Positions 1 through 5,816 of a DNA stretch of 6,431 bases are shown piece by piece (the first letter of the stretch is position 1; every line of letters starts with the position of its first letter). The notes beneath the pieces were generated by a model. That model did no database searches and had not been told where the DNA came from. It was given only the letters and a program-made list of their open reading frames with translations. Location of the stretch: assembly GCA_030044075.1 (NCBI GenBank), contig JASHWM010000028.1:1-6431 (forward strand), read 5' to 3'. Source of the stretch: Candidatus Rhabdochlamydia sp. Lineage in GTDB: Bacteria > Chlamydiota > Chlamydiia > Chlamydiales > Rhabdochlamydiaceae. Made by a program: the position numbers and the translations under genes.

Positions 1-411
1 CTGGTTTAGATAGGTACAAATAACTTGAGGGGATCTTTCGTGTCTTGGAAGATGGTCAAACAAAAAGGCCTTGTGATTAAAATTACCTCTAATTTTGAAA
101 AGTTCAATGAGAATATAACTATCCACCCTAAAAGAGAGGTTGGAAGCTTCTTCAAGGGCAATGGAAAAATCACGCATCCTATGCAGCTGCTCTATAAACT
201 GCTCTGATTGCTGGCGACTTGCGTCCCGGATGTCCCGATTATTGATAGTTGAGATCAACCTTAAGACAAGCTTTTGGATTTCCTCGTCGCTTAAGCCTGT
301 TTTTTGAGGGTGCTCGGCTGAAGAACTTTGCCTGCTTGATGATGGTGCGGCGAAAGGTCTTTCAGAGGTTCTTACGGGTTGACTTTGAATTTCTCTTAAA
401 TTTGCACTCAT
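1..411 (-). CDS. PPR-Smr-family paralogue, N-terminal part (3' end cut by window edge)
   Basis: This is an open frame of 137 codons from an ATG at 411-409, still open at base 1, so only the N-terminus is visible. The protein begins with a Ser/Pro/Gln-rich, probably disordered stretch (residues 1-40, including PSSSRQSSS). A helical region follows, ending in ICTYLNQ. From about residue 60 it aligns with residues 60-135 of the 1150-residue protein encoded just upstream: FRVDSYIL/FRVNNYIL, ELFKIRGNF/ALFKVRGDF and TYLNQ/TYLNQ match, with roughly half of positions identical by eye. It is therefore a tandem paralogue, and the hidden remainder probably holds the same PPR-type repeats; an Smr domain cannot be confirmed. 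The gap to the upstream gene is 145 bp, in the same orientation. No convincing Shine-Dalgarno sequence precedes the ATG; upstream DNA is very AT-rich. The role is inferred only from the relative: RNA binding, possibly as an exported protein. Confidence 0.85.
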   Translation of the reverse strand, partial: MSANLREIQSQPVRTSERPFAAPSSSRQSSSAEHPQKTGLSDEEIQKLVLRLISTINNRDIRDASRQQSEQFIEQLHRMRDFSIALEEASNLSFRVDSYILIELFKIRGNFNHKAFLFDHLPRHERSPQVICTYLNQ

Positions 412-442
412 AATAATGACTATTAGTTAATTAAATTGGTAA

Positions 443-448
443 ATTATA
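443..448 (-). promoter_or_regulatory. Possible -10 box for the left-edge paralogue
   Basis: On the minus strand a perfect TATAAT lies 31 bases upstream of the ATG at 411, which would give a 5' leader of roughly 25 nt. No good -35 hexamer sits 16-18 bp upstream (best TAGTTT), and the surrounding DNA is so AT-rich that a chance match is likely. The gene could also be transcribed by read-through from the PPR-Smr gene upstream. Confidence 0.25.
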
Positions 449-497
449 ATAAAATTCACATTATTAAACTACTTAAAAATATGTTTATTAAATACTT

Positions 498-524
498 AAG
501 AAAGTGTTTTCTTGATTATCAAGA
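498..524. repeat. Overlapping short inverted repeats between the two PPR-Smr paralogues
   Basis: Two dyads overlap. AAGAAA-GTGT-TTTCTT (498-513) has 6-bp arms and a 4-nt loop. TCTTGAT-T-ATCAAGA (510-524) has 7-bp arms around a single central base. The first could form a weak hairpin at the 3' end of the large gene's transcript. The second has too small a loop to fold as RNA and looks more like a protein-binding dyad. At 540-558 a run of six A and a run of six T flank CACCCGA, including the stop codon of the large gene; it is not a strong terminator either. The rest of 412-556 is AT-rich DNA in which nothing else is recognised. Confidence 0.35.
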
Positions 525-556
525 GGTTGCAATTGCCCCAAAAAACACCCGATTTT

Positions 557-3500
557 TTAGGCCCCAGCTCTTCTTACAATGAGAACACCCTGGTTGCTTG
601 GATGAAGACTGCAAGAATAATTCTTGCTGCGCGCTTCAATATACCGGCCCATTTCTTCTCGGAATGTTAAGTAGTTTCCACGCTGCTCCGACCCTCTTCC
701 TGTGATCACTTGCAGTTCTTTAATAGAGGGGGTGGTGCGGAAAACCTCATACATGGCAAGAATGCCCGATCCATGGGAATACCCGTGCAGGTCGATGCTT
801 ACATACCCGTCTTGGATCTTTAGGGGAGGGAGTAGATTTCTTTGCTTTAAAAGCTCATTTGCGTTTTGCAAATCTTTTGGCGTCCCGCTTTTAAACAAGC
901 CATCGATCATCACATGATAGCCGATGTCGTCTAGCTGCCCTCGCTCTTTTGCGAATGTTGCTAAAGCAAGGTCCAGCCTTCCATATTGTCCGGCTACCTT
1001 GATAAAGGCGTTGCAGGTGATATGATCGGCATATCCTAAGCTCTTGGCCTCCGCAAATGCCTTCTCTATAAGAGCAAAGCGCGCGCTTTGTTCAGATGCA
1101 GAAAGGGCGATGCCCTCCAAACTGGCAGCCTCGATAATAGCAAGATAGGTCTTTTTGTCCGCTTCAATGAGCCCATTTGGATTGCGGGGCCTCATCTGAT
1201 TAAATGTTTCAAGGGCAAGGTCAAACCTTCCATAGTGCCCGGCTACCTTGATAAAGGTCGAGGTGTTGATGGTATTTGCAAATCCTCTGTCTTTTGCTGC
1301 TTTAAAAGCATTTTCTATATGAGAAAAACGGACTCTTTTTGTTTCTATTTCGAGGGGTATTTCCGCAAGGTCCGCTGCTTCAAGCAGCACACTATAGGTG
1401 ACACCATTTGCTTGCACTTTCCCTTTAGGGTTATGGGGGAGCATCTCATGATAGGCAGCAAGCGCAAGCTCAAATCTTCCGTATTGTCCTGCGATCCGGA
1501 TGTAGCAGTTGTATGTATAGATATCGGCCTTTCCATGATCTCTGGCTTGGATAAAAGCTTTTCCAACAAGTGGAAAACGCTTTTCTTTTTCTTCATCCGT
1601 GATTTTAATCCCTTCGATATCGGCAGCTTCAAAAAAAGCGTTATAGGTCCTGTTTTCTGCATGCACTGCTGCATTTGGATCGAAGGGGAGCATTTCGTTT
1701 AGGGCTTTCATTGCCACATCAAATCGTCCATATTGACCTGCAATTTTGAGGAAGGTCGTATAGGTGATGGCATTCGCAAAACCTTTTTTTGCCTCTGCAA
1801 AGGCTTTTTCAAGGATCGAGAAACGTTTTACTTTTTCATCGCTAGAAAGATCGGCGCCCTCAAGGTCGCCGGCATCCAGGAATGTATTATAGGTTTGGGC
1901 ATCTGCCTTGACCTTTCCATTTGGGTTATGGGGAGACATTTCACCAAATGCCCGCAGGGCAAGGTCAAACCTTCCATATTGCCTTGCGATCTTGATAAAA
2001 GTGGTGTAGGTGATGGTGCTTGCAGCTCCGCTATTCCTGGCTTCCACAAAAACTTTTTCCAGCTGGGAAAAGCGTACTGCCTTTTCCTCAGGGGCAAGAG
2101 TTGTTCCATCCAGGTCTCCGGCTTTTAGGACTGCATTGTAGGTGCCGTCCCTATTAACCCCAGGAGTTTGGTCTTGGTCCAAAGGGCCTACTGCGGCGAG
2201 TGCGAGGTCAAATTTTCCATACTGTTTTGCGATCTTGATATATGTGGCGCAGGTAATAGAGCTTGCAAAGCCATGTTTTTTTGCTGCGGCAAACGCCTTT
2301 TCCACATAAGCGAAGCGTTCTTTTTGTTGCTGGGCAGTAAGAGTTGTCCCGTCAAGGTGGGCAGCTTCAATAAATGCCTGGTAGGTCCGCTCGCTGGAGT
2401 GCAGCTTCCCATTTGGGTTATGAGGGGCCATCTCGCCAAACACTCTCAATGCCAAATCAAACCTTCCATAGAGCCCGGCGATCTTGATAAAGGCGTTGCA
2501 GGTAACGGCATCGTTCAGCTCATGCTTTCTAGACTCTAGAAAAGCCTTTTCAATAAAAGAAAAGCGCCTTGCTTTTTCTTCAGCAGTAAGGCTTAGAGCG
2601 CTTGGGTCCCCGGAAAGGATAAATGCCACATAGGTGCGACTGTCGGCTTGGACTTTCCCGTTTGGATTGTGGGGCCCCATCTTTCCAAACTCTTTGAGGG
2701 CAAGATCAAACCTTCCATACTGTCCTGCCACTTTCAGAAAGATATTATATGTAAAAGTCTCATCGAAGTGGTTTTTCTTACTTTCCTCCAATACTCTTTC
2801 TATGTTGGGGAAGAGACTTTGTTTTTCATCATCGCCAAGAGCGGCCCCATCGATGGTTGCAGCTTCCATCAAAGTCTGATATGTCCTTGCTTCAGTCAGG
2901 ACAGTCCCTCCTGGGTTGTGGGGGGCCATCTCATCAAATGCGCTTAGGGCTTTGTCCAGCCTTCCATATTGTCCGGCGATCTTGAAAAAGACATTGTAGG
3001 AAATAGTATTTGCAAAGCCAAGCTCCTTTGCCTTGATAAAGGTGCCTTCCACAATTGAGAACCGCGCCTTTTTCTCAGCATCTGAAATCTCGGTCCCATC
3101 AAGATCTGCAGCTTCAATGAAGGTATTGAACAACCTGGCGCATTCCTTCGGATCTATATCCCTTAAGCCACCCTGTATCTCATTACATGCTGACACCGCA
3201 AGGTCAAACCTTCCGTACTGGCCTGCGATCTTGATAAAGGTGCTGTAGGTAATGATATCGGCATTGCCGCTGGTCTTGGCTGTTTCAAAAGCTGTTTCCA
3301 CATGAGGAAAACGTTTTTTCTTCGCATCATCTGGAACTTGGGCCCCTTCGAGGTTTGCAGACTCAATGAATGCGTTGTAGGTTCGATCGGTTGCTTCTAA
3401 TTCGCTGCTTTGGTCAATGGGATAAAGCTCATTAAAAGCTTCTACCGCTGCGTCAAACCTTCCGTACTGGCCGGCAAGTTTAATAAAAGTATTATAGGTA

Positions 3501-4009
3501 ACGATATTTGTTAATCCGAGCCTTTTAGCATCCTTAAAATTTTTCTCGATAAGAGCAAAACGCCGATTTTTTTCTGCGTCCTTTACATTCGTTGGATTGC
3601 TGGCCTGGTTCAAATACGTATTTACGACGAATGGATTATTTTCCCTTGCAGGAATGAGGGTATATAAAGAAGCCTTGTCCTGAAAATCTCCCCGCACCTT
3701 GAAAAGGGCCTGCAGAATGTAATTATTTACCCGGAAATTCAGCGTGGCGGTTTCAACAAGTGCCTCGGAAAAATTCCCTCTGAAGTTCTGCAACCTTTGA
3801 ACAAACTGATTTGATTCGGATGTAGTTGCCTCTCGCAACCTCGCATTGCTTAAATTAGAGATGATCCTTTGGATTTGTTGCTGGAGCTGTTCATTGTTTG
3901 GCAAAGTTCTCCCTGTTGAAGGCCTGCTCGAAGAGGCCGGCCCTTGTGAACCTTGGGGGTGGTTAGGGGATTGTACAGGTCTTCCTGTTGTCCTTGCAGC
4001 TGAGCTCAT
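557..4009 (-). CDS. Bacterial PPR-Smr protein with ten double PPR-like repeats
   Basis: Encodes 1150 residues. Residues 1-35 are Ser/Pro/Gly/Gln/Thr-rich and probably disordered. Residues 40-125 are helical and shared with the neighbouring paralogue. Residues 126-1064 form an array of PPR-type helical hairpins: one half unit, ten double units of 81-83 residues, and a shorter last unit. Residues 1070-1150 are an Smr domain with DLHG (1073-1076) and TGRG (1103-1106). PPR arrays bind single-stranded RNA, about one base per motif; Smr domains bind or cut nucleic acid. This combination is best known in plant organelle proteins. The protein is thus predicted, not shown, to bind RNA sequence-specifically, perhaps with nuclease action. 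No transmembrane segment or classical signal peptide is seen. The ATG at 4009 is preceded by a weak AGAGA four bases upstream and by a good promoter. Tandem with a paralogue downstream. TPR or Sel1 repeats were considered but fit less well. Family confidence is high; RNA target and cellular location are unknown. Confidence 0.9.
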   Translation of the reverse strand: MSSAARTTGRPVQSPNHPQGSQGPASSSRPSTGRTLPNNEQLQQQIQRIISNLSNARLREATTSESNQFVQRLQNFRGNFSEALVETATLNFRVNNYILQALFKVRGDFQDKASLYTLIPARENNPFVVNTYLNQASNPTNVKDAEKNRRFALIEKNFKDAKRLGLTNIVTYNTFIKLAGQYGRFDAAVEAFNELYPIDQSSELEATDRTYNAFIESANLEGAQVPDDAKKKRFPHVETAFETAKTSGNADIITYSTFIKIAGQYGRFDLAVSACNEIQGGLRDIDPKECARLFNTFIEAADLDGTEISDAEKKARFSIVEGTFIKAKELGFANTISYNVFFKIAGQYGRLDKALSAFDEMAPHNPGGTVLTEARTYQTLMEAATIDGAALGDDEKQSLFPNIERVLEESKKNHFDETFTYNIFLKVAGQYGRFDLALKEFGKMGPHNPNGKVQADSRTYVAFILSGDPSALSLTAEEKARRFSFIEKAFLESRKHELNDAVTCNAFIKIAGLYGRFDLALRVFGEMAPHNPNGKLHSSERTYQAFIEAAHLDGTTLTAQQQKERFAYVEKAFAAAKKHGFASSITCATYIKIAKQYGKFDLALAAVGPLDQDQTPGVNRDGTYNAVLKAGDLDGTTLAPEEKAVRFSQLEKVFVEARNSGAASTITYTTFIKIARQYGRFDLALRAFGEMSPHNPNGKVKADAQTYNTFLDAGDLEGADLSSDEKVKRFSILEKAFAEAKKGFANAITYTTFLKIAGQYGRFDVAMKALNEMLPFDPNAAVHAENRTYNAFFEAADIEGIKITDEEKEKRFPLVGKAFIQARDHGKADIYTYNCYIRIAGQYGRFELALAAYHEMLPHNPKGKVQANGVTYSVLLEAADLAEIPLEIETKRVRFSHIENAFKAAKDRGFANTINTSTFIKVAGHYGRFDLALETFNQMRPRNPNGLIEADKKTYLAIIEAASLEGIALSASEQSARFALIEKAFAEAKSLGYADHITCNAFIKVAGQYGRLDLALATFAKERGQLDDIGYHVMIDGLFKSGTPKDLQNANELLKQRNLLPPLKIQDGYVSIDLHGYSHGSGILAMYEVFRTTPSIKELQVITGRGSEQRGNYLTFREEMGRYIEARSKNYSCSLHPSNQGVLIVRRAGA
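560..802 (-). other. Smr domain coding segment at the C-terminus of the PPR protein
   Basis: Residues 1070-1150 carry the hallmarks of the Smr (small MutS-related) fold: an N-terminal strand ending in IDLHG, a helix (SGILAMYEVF), a strand followed by the glycine turn VITGRGSEQRG, another helix (TFREEMGRYI) and a final strand after the Gly of NQGVLIV. DLHG and TGxG are the conserved motifs implicated in nucleic-acid binding and nicking in MutS2 C-termini and stand-alone Smr proteins. The DLHG form is the bacterial-type motif. Domain identity is well supported; whether it cuts DNA, cuts RNA or only binds is not determinable here. Confidence 0.85.
818..3634 (-). repeat. Tandem 243-249-bp coding repeats (PPR double units)
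   Basis: The units, in protein order, lie at 3505-3257, 3256-3008, 3007-2759, 2758-2510, 2509-2261, 2260-2018 (81 codons), 2017-1772 (82 codons), 1771-1523, 1522-1274 and 1273-1025, then a partial unit at 1024-818. A lone second half-unit at 3634-3506 precedes them. The Tyr-Gly-Arg codons form a DNA landmark beginning at 977, 1226, 1475, 1724, 1970, 2213, 2462, 2711, 2960, 3209 and 3458: spacing is exactly 249 bp except for in-frame losses of 3 and 6 bp. Each unit has an A half of about 39 residues (TYNxFIKIAGQYGRFDLAL, then often PHNPNGKV) and a B half of about 44 residues (RTYNxFIEAADLDG, a charged EEK loop, RFxxIEKAFxEAK). Both halves begin like PPR motifs, but each exceeds the usual 35 residues. 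Third-position differences between copies are extensive, so the duplication is old and maintained by selection. Confidence 0.93.
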
Positions 4010-4043
4010 ATGTTCTCTATCTGTTAGTTTTAAAAAGTAGATT

Positions 4044-4072
4044 ATTATACTTAATTACAAAAATTACATCAA
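4044..4072 (-). promoter_or_regulatory. Sigma70-like promoter of the PPR-Smr gene
   Basis: On the minus strand TTGATG (4072-4067) and a perfect TATAAT (4049-4044) are separated by exactly 17 bp. The predicted start near 4037 gives a leader of about 28 nt before the ATG at 4009. The match, spacing and position make this the best promoter in the window, although the region is AT-rich. Confidence 0.6.
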
Positions 4073-4093
4073 TTGCTTAAAAAAATCAGATTT

Positions 4094-4150
4094 AAGGAAG
4101 CTCCTTTAATTAGGAGAAAATCTTATCTTCAGCAAGATTTGATTTCAAAT
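4094..4150. repeat. Cluster of inverted repeats in the divergent intergenic region
   Basis: Four dyads lie within 57 bp. AAGGA-AGC-TCCTT (4094-4106) and CTCCT-TTAATT-AGGAG (4101-4116) share the CTCCT arm, so they are mutually exclusive. AAATCTT-(9)-AAGATTT (4118-4140) has 7-bp arms. ATTTGA-TT-TCAAAT (4137-4150) has 6-bp arms. They sit just upstream of the -35 element of the leftward promoter and 110-166 bp upstream of the rightward ATG, where a regulator site for one or both divergent genes would be expected. The remainder of 4010-4259 is AT-rich without other recognisable features. Confidence 0.4.
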
Positions 4151-4181
4151 TATAGCGTTTTTTCATCCTTTTCTAAATGAA

Positions 4182-4212
4182 TTGAAATTGTATTTTTACA
4201 AATTTTTTATAA
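4182..4212 (+). promoter_or_regulatory. Weak candidate promoter of the S10 peptidase gene
   Basis: TTGAAA (4182-4187) is followed at 17 bp by TTTTAT (4205-4210), or at 19 bp by TTATAA (4207-4212). This would start transcription near 4218 and leave a leader of roughly 40 nt. A second weak option is TTGATT (4220-4225) with TTTGAT (4243-4248) at 17 bp. Neither is strong and AT-richness favours chance matches. Confidence 0.3.
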
Positions 4213-4259
4213 AAAGCCCTTGATTTTTTGATGTAAAACCCTTTTGATGACAAAAGGAA

Positions 4260-5816
4260 ATGGTATCATACCCCATGGGAGATATGTCTTTAAAGAATTG
4301 GATCATATATAGCATTGCAGTACTAGCTTTACCGGCGCTCACTTGTTCGAAAGAGGAGCCTCAGGCCCCAGCGCAGGCAACTTCTCCGGCAGAGACATCC
4401 AAACAAACACCTCATTGGATCATTCAACCAGAAAAACTAAAGCAGTCGACCCACATGATCCAGCTGGGGAGCGAAAAGATATCCTATACGGCAACAGCGG
4501 GGCCTTTAAACCTATATGACGAAAATGGCAAAGTAAAGGCCACGATATTTTTTGTTGCCTATACAAAGATAGGCGCTGAAAAAAACCGGCCGATCACGTT
4601 TGCATTTAACGGGGGGCCGGGGAGTTCTTCCGTTTGGCTGCACCTCGGCGCTTTTGGACCAAAAAAAATCCTGACCCCGGAAGAGGGACAAACGATTGCG
4701 CCGCCGTATCGATGGGCCGACAACCAAGATTCCCTCCTTGACCTGACCGACCTTGTTTTTATCGACCCTGTAGGAACGGGGTTCAGCGAAGCCTCAAAAG
4801 ATCAGAAAGATCATTTTTTTGAGCTCGAAAACGATATCTCTTCCGTAGGAGATTTTATCAGGGACTATATCACCTACTTTGATAGGTGGCTCTCTCCAAA
4901 ATACATTATGGGAGAAAGCTATGGGACGACAAGGGCTGCCGGCCTTGGAGACTATCTCCAGGGGACAAACGGGATTTATCTAAATGGGATGGTCCTTGTG
5001 TCTGCCGTCCTTGACTTCGAGACCTTCCTGTTTTCTACTGACAACTGGCTCCCTTACGTCACGTCGCTCCCTTCTTATACTGCTGCGGCATGGTATCAAA
5101 AAAAACTGGGAGGGTTCGCCACTTTGGACGAGGCGATAGAGAAAAGCAGTGAGTTTGCAAACAATACCTATGCGCCCTTTTTATTTAAGGGAGGGATCGT
5201 CTCAGAAGAAGACAAGAAAAAGATTGCAGGTTCGCTCTCTTTGTTCACCGGCATTCGTGAAGACCTTATCCTGCAAAAAAACCTCCGTATCGACCTGTCC
5301 ATCTTTAATGTTGAGCTCCTACCAGGCAAGACAGTAGGGAATTTCGATAGCCGTTTGACAGGCTATTACACAGATGTCTCCCGCACAGGGTATGAGGAAG
5401 ACCCTTCGGTGACGATGTACGATGGGATTTTTACAGCTGTTTCTAATGAGTACATCAGGGAAGAACTTGGATATGATGGAGGATGCGCACCCTATAAGAT
5501 CTTAAATCTGGACGTCAACCAGAAGTGGAACTTTACTGTCGGCAAGATGCCCACCTATGTCAATATGATGGACTCCATACGAAGGGCCCTTATTGTGAAC
5601 CCCGAGCTGAAGATCTTTGTCGCAAGCGGCATTTTTGATCTGGTCACAACGTTCGCTGGGACTGAGTACTCGTTTGCGCATTTGAACTTACCTGAGAAAT
5701 ACTACAACAATGTGCAGATAAAAAGGTATCTTGGGGGACACATGATGTACCTGGATGCAAAAGCGGGCAGGCAGCTAAAAGCCGACCTTACAGGCTTTTA
5801 TAAGTCGGGCAACTGA
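4260..5816 (+). CDS. Exported serine carboxypeptidase-like protein, peptidase family S10
   Basis: A 518-residue alpha/beta-hydrolase predicted to remove C-terminal amino acids from peptides. S10 landmarks appear in order: NGGPGSSS (117-124), DPVGTGFSEA (169-178), GESYGT with nucleophile Ser220, SGIFD with Asp460, and GGHMMYLD with His494. Asn117 and Glu219 match the residues that hold the substrate carboxylate in carboxypeptidase Y, supporting true carboxypeptidase activity. The N-terminus is an export signal: Lys12, a hydrophobic core (residues 14-27), then Cys29 in ALTC, an imperfect lipobox, followed by a Pro/Ala/Thr/Gln linker. A lipoprotein or a periplasmic/secreted enzyme are both possible. 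The start is uncertain: AGGA ends only one base before the ATG at 4260, whereas Met9 (4284) has GGAG two bases upstream and gives a more typical signal peptide. Only two cysteines occur (29 and 409), unlike disulfide-rich eukaryotic relatives. It is divergent from the PPR-Smr gene and convergently overlaps the aldolase gene by 19 bp. Confidence 0.9.
   Translation: MVSYPMGDMSLKNWIIYSIAVLALPALTCSKEEPQAPAQATSPAETSKQTPHWIIQPEKLKQSTHMIQLGSEKISYTATAGPLNLYDENGKVKATIFFVAYTKIGAEKNRPITFAFNGGPGSSSVWLHLGAFGPKKILTPEEGQTIAPPYRWADNQDSLLDLTDLVFIDPVGTGFSEASKDQKDHFFELENDISSVGDFIRDYITYFDRWLSPKYIMGESYGTTRAAGLGDYLQGTNGIYLNGMVLVSAVLDFETFLFSTDNWLPYVTSLPSYTAAAWYQKKLGGFATLDEAIEKSSEFANNTYAPFLFKGGIVSEEDKKKIAGSLSLFTGIREDLILQKNLRIDLSIFNVELLPGKTVGNFDSRLTGYYTDVSRTGYEEDPSVTMYDGIFTAVSNEYIREELGYDGGCAPYKILNLDVNQKWNFTVGKMPTYVNMMDSIRRALIVNPELKIFVASGIFDLVTTFAGTEYSFAHLNLPEKYYNNVQIKRYLGGHMMYLDAKAGRQLKADLTGFYKSGN
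5782..5808. terminator. Possible bidirectional stem-loop at the convergent gene ends
   Basis: CCGAC (5782-5786) pairs with GTCGG (5804-5808). After a bulged C, TTA (5788-5790) pairs with TAA (5801-5803), leaving a 10-nt loop. It spans the region where the two convergent reading frames end and could slow both polymerases. No clear U-tract follows on either strand, so an intrinsic terminator is not established. Confidence 0.25.

Noticed and set aside
25..207. 60-codon plus-strand open frame near the left edge.
   Set aside because: It lies antisense to the clearly coding partial paralogue at 1-411 and has no recognisable features.
540..558. Intrinsic terminator formed by the A6/T6 runs at the end of the PPR-Smr gene.
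   Set aside because: The stem would be almost entirely A-U and includes the stop codon, with no following U-tract; too weak to call.
1088..2539. Long open frames on the plus strand (1088-1702, 1733-2128, 2168-2539) across the PPR array.
   Set aside because: They are antisense shadows of the repeat-coding strand: the same 249-bp period keeps stops out of the opposite frame. Their proteins are Cys/Phe/Lys-rich, resemble no known family, and have no ribosome binding sites.
977..3475. CRISPR-like or satellite-type DNA repeat suggested by regular recurrence of CCTTCCATATTG-like words.
   Set aside because: The period is about 249 bp, is in frame, and diverges mainly at third positions; it reflects repeated protein modules.
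818..3634. TPR, Sel1, ankyrin or TAL-effector repeats.
   Set aside because: Unit lengths and signatures do not match. TYNxFI at the start of each half, with a variable residue after TY and D/N/S at unit ends, fits PPR best, and the C-terminal Smr domain agrees with PPR-Smr architecture.
4010..4259. tRNA, riboswitch or small gene in the 250-bp divergent gap.
   Set aside because: No cloverleaf, conserved riboswitch core or open frame with a ribosome binding site is visible; only AT-rich DNA with short dyads and promoter-like boxes.
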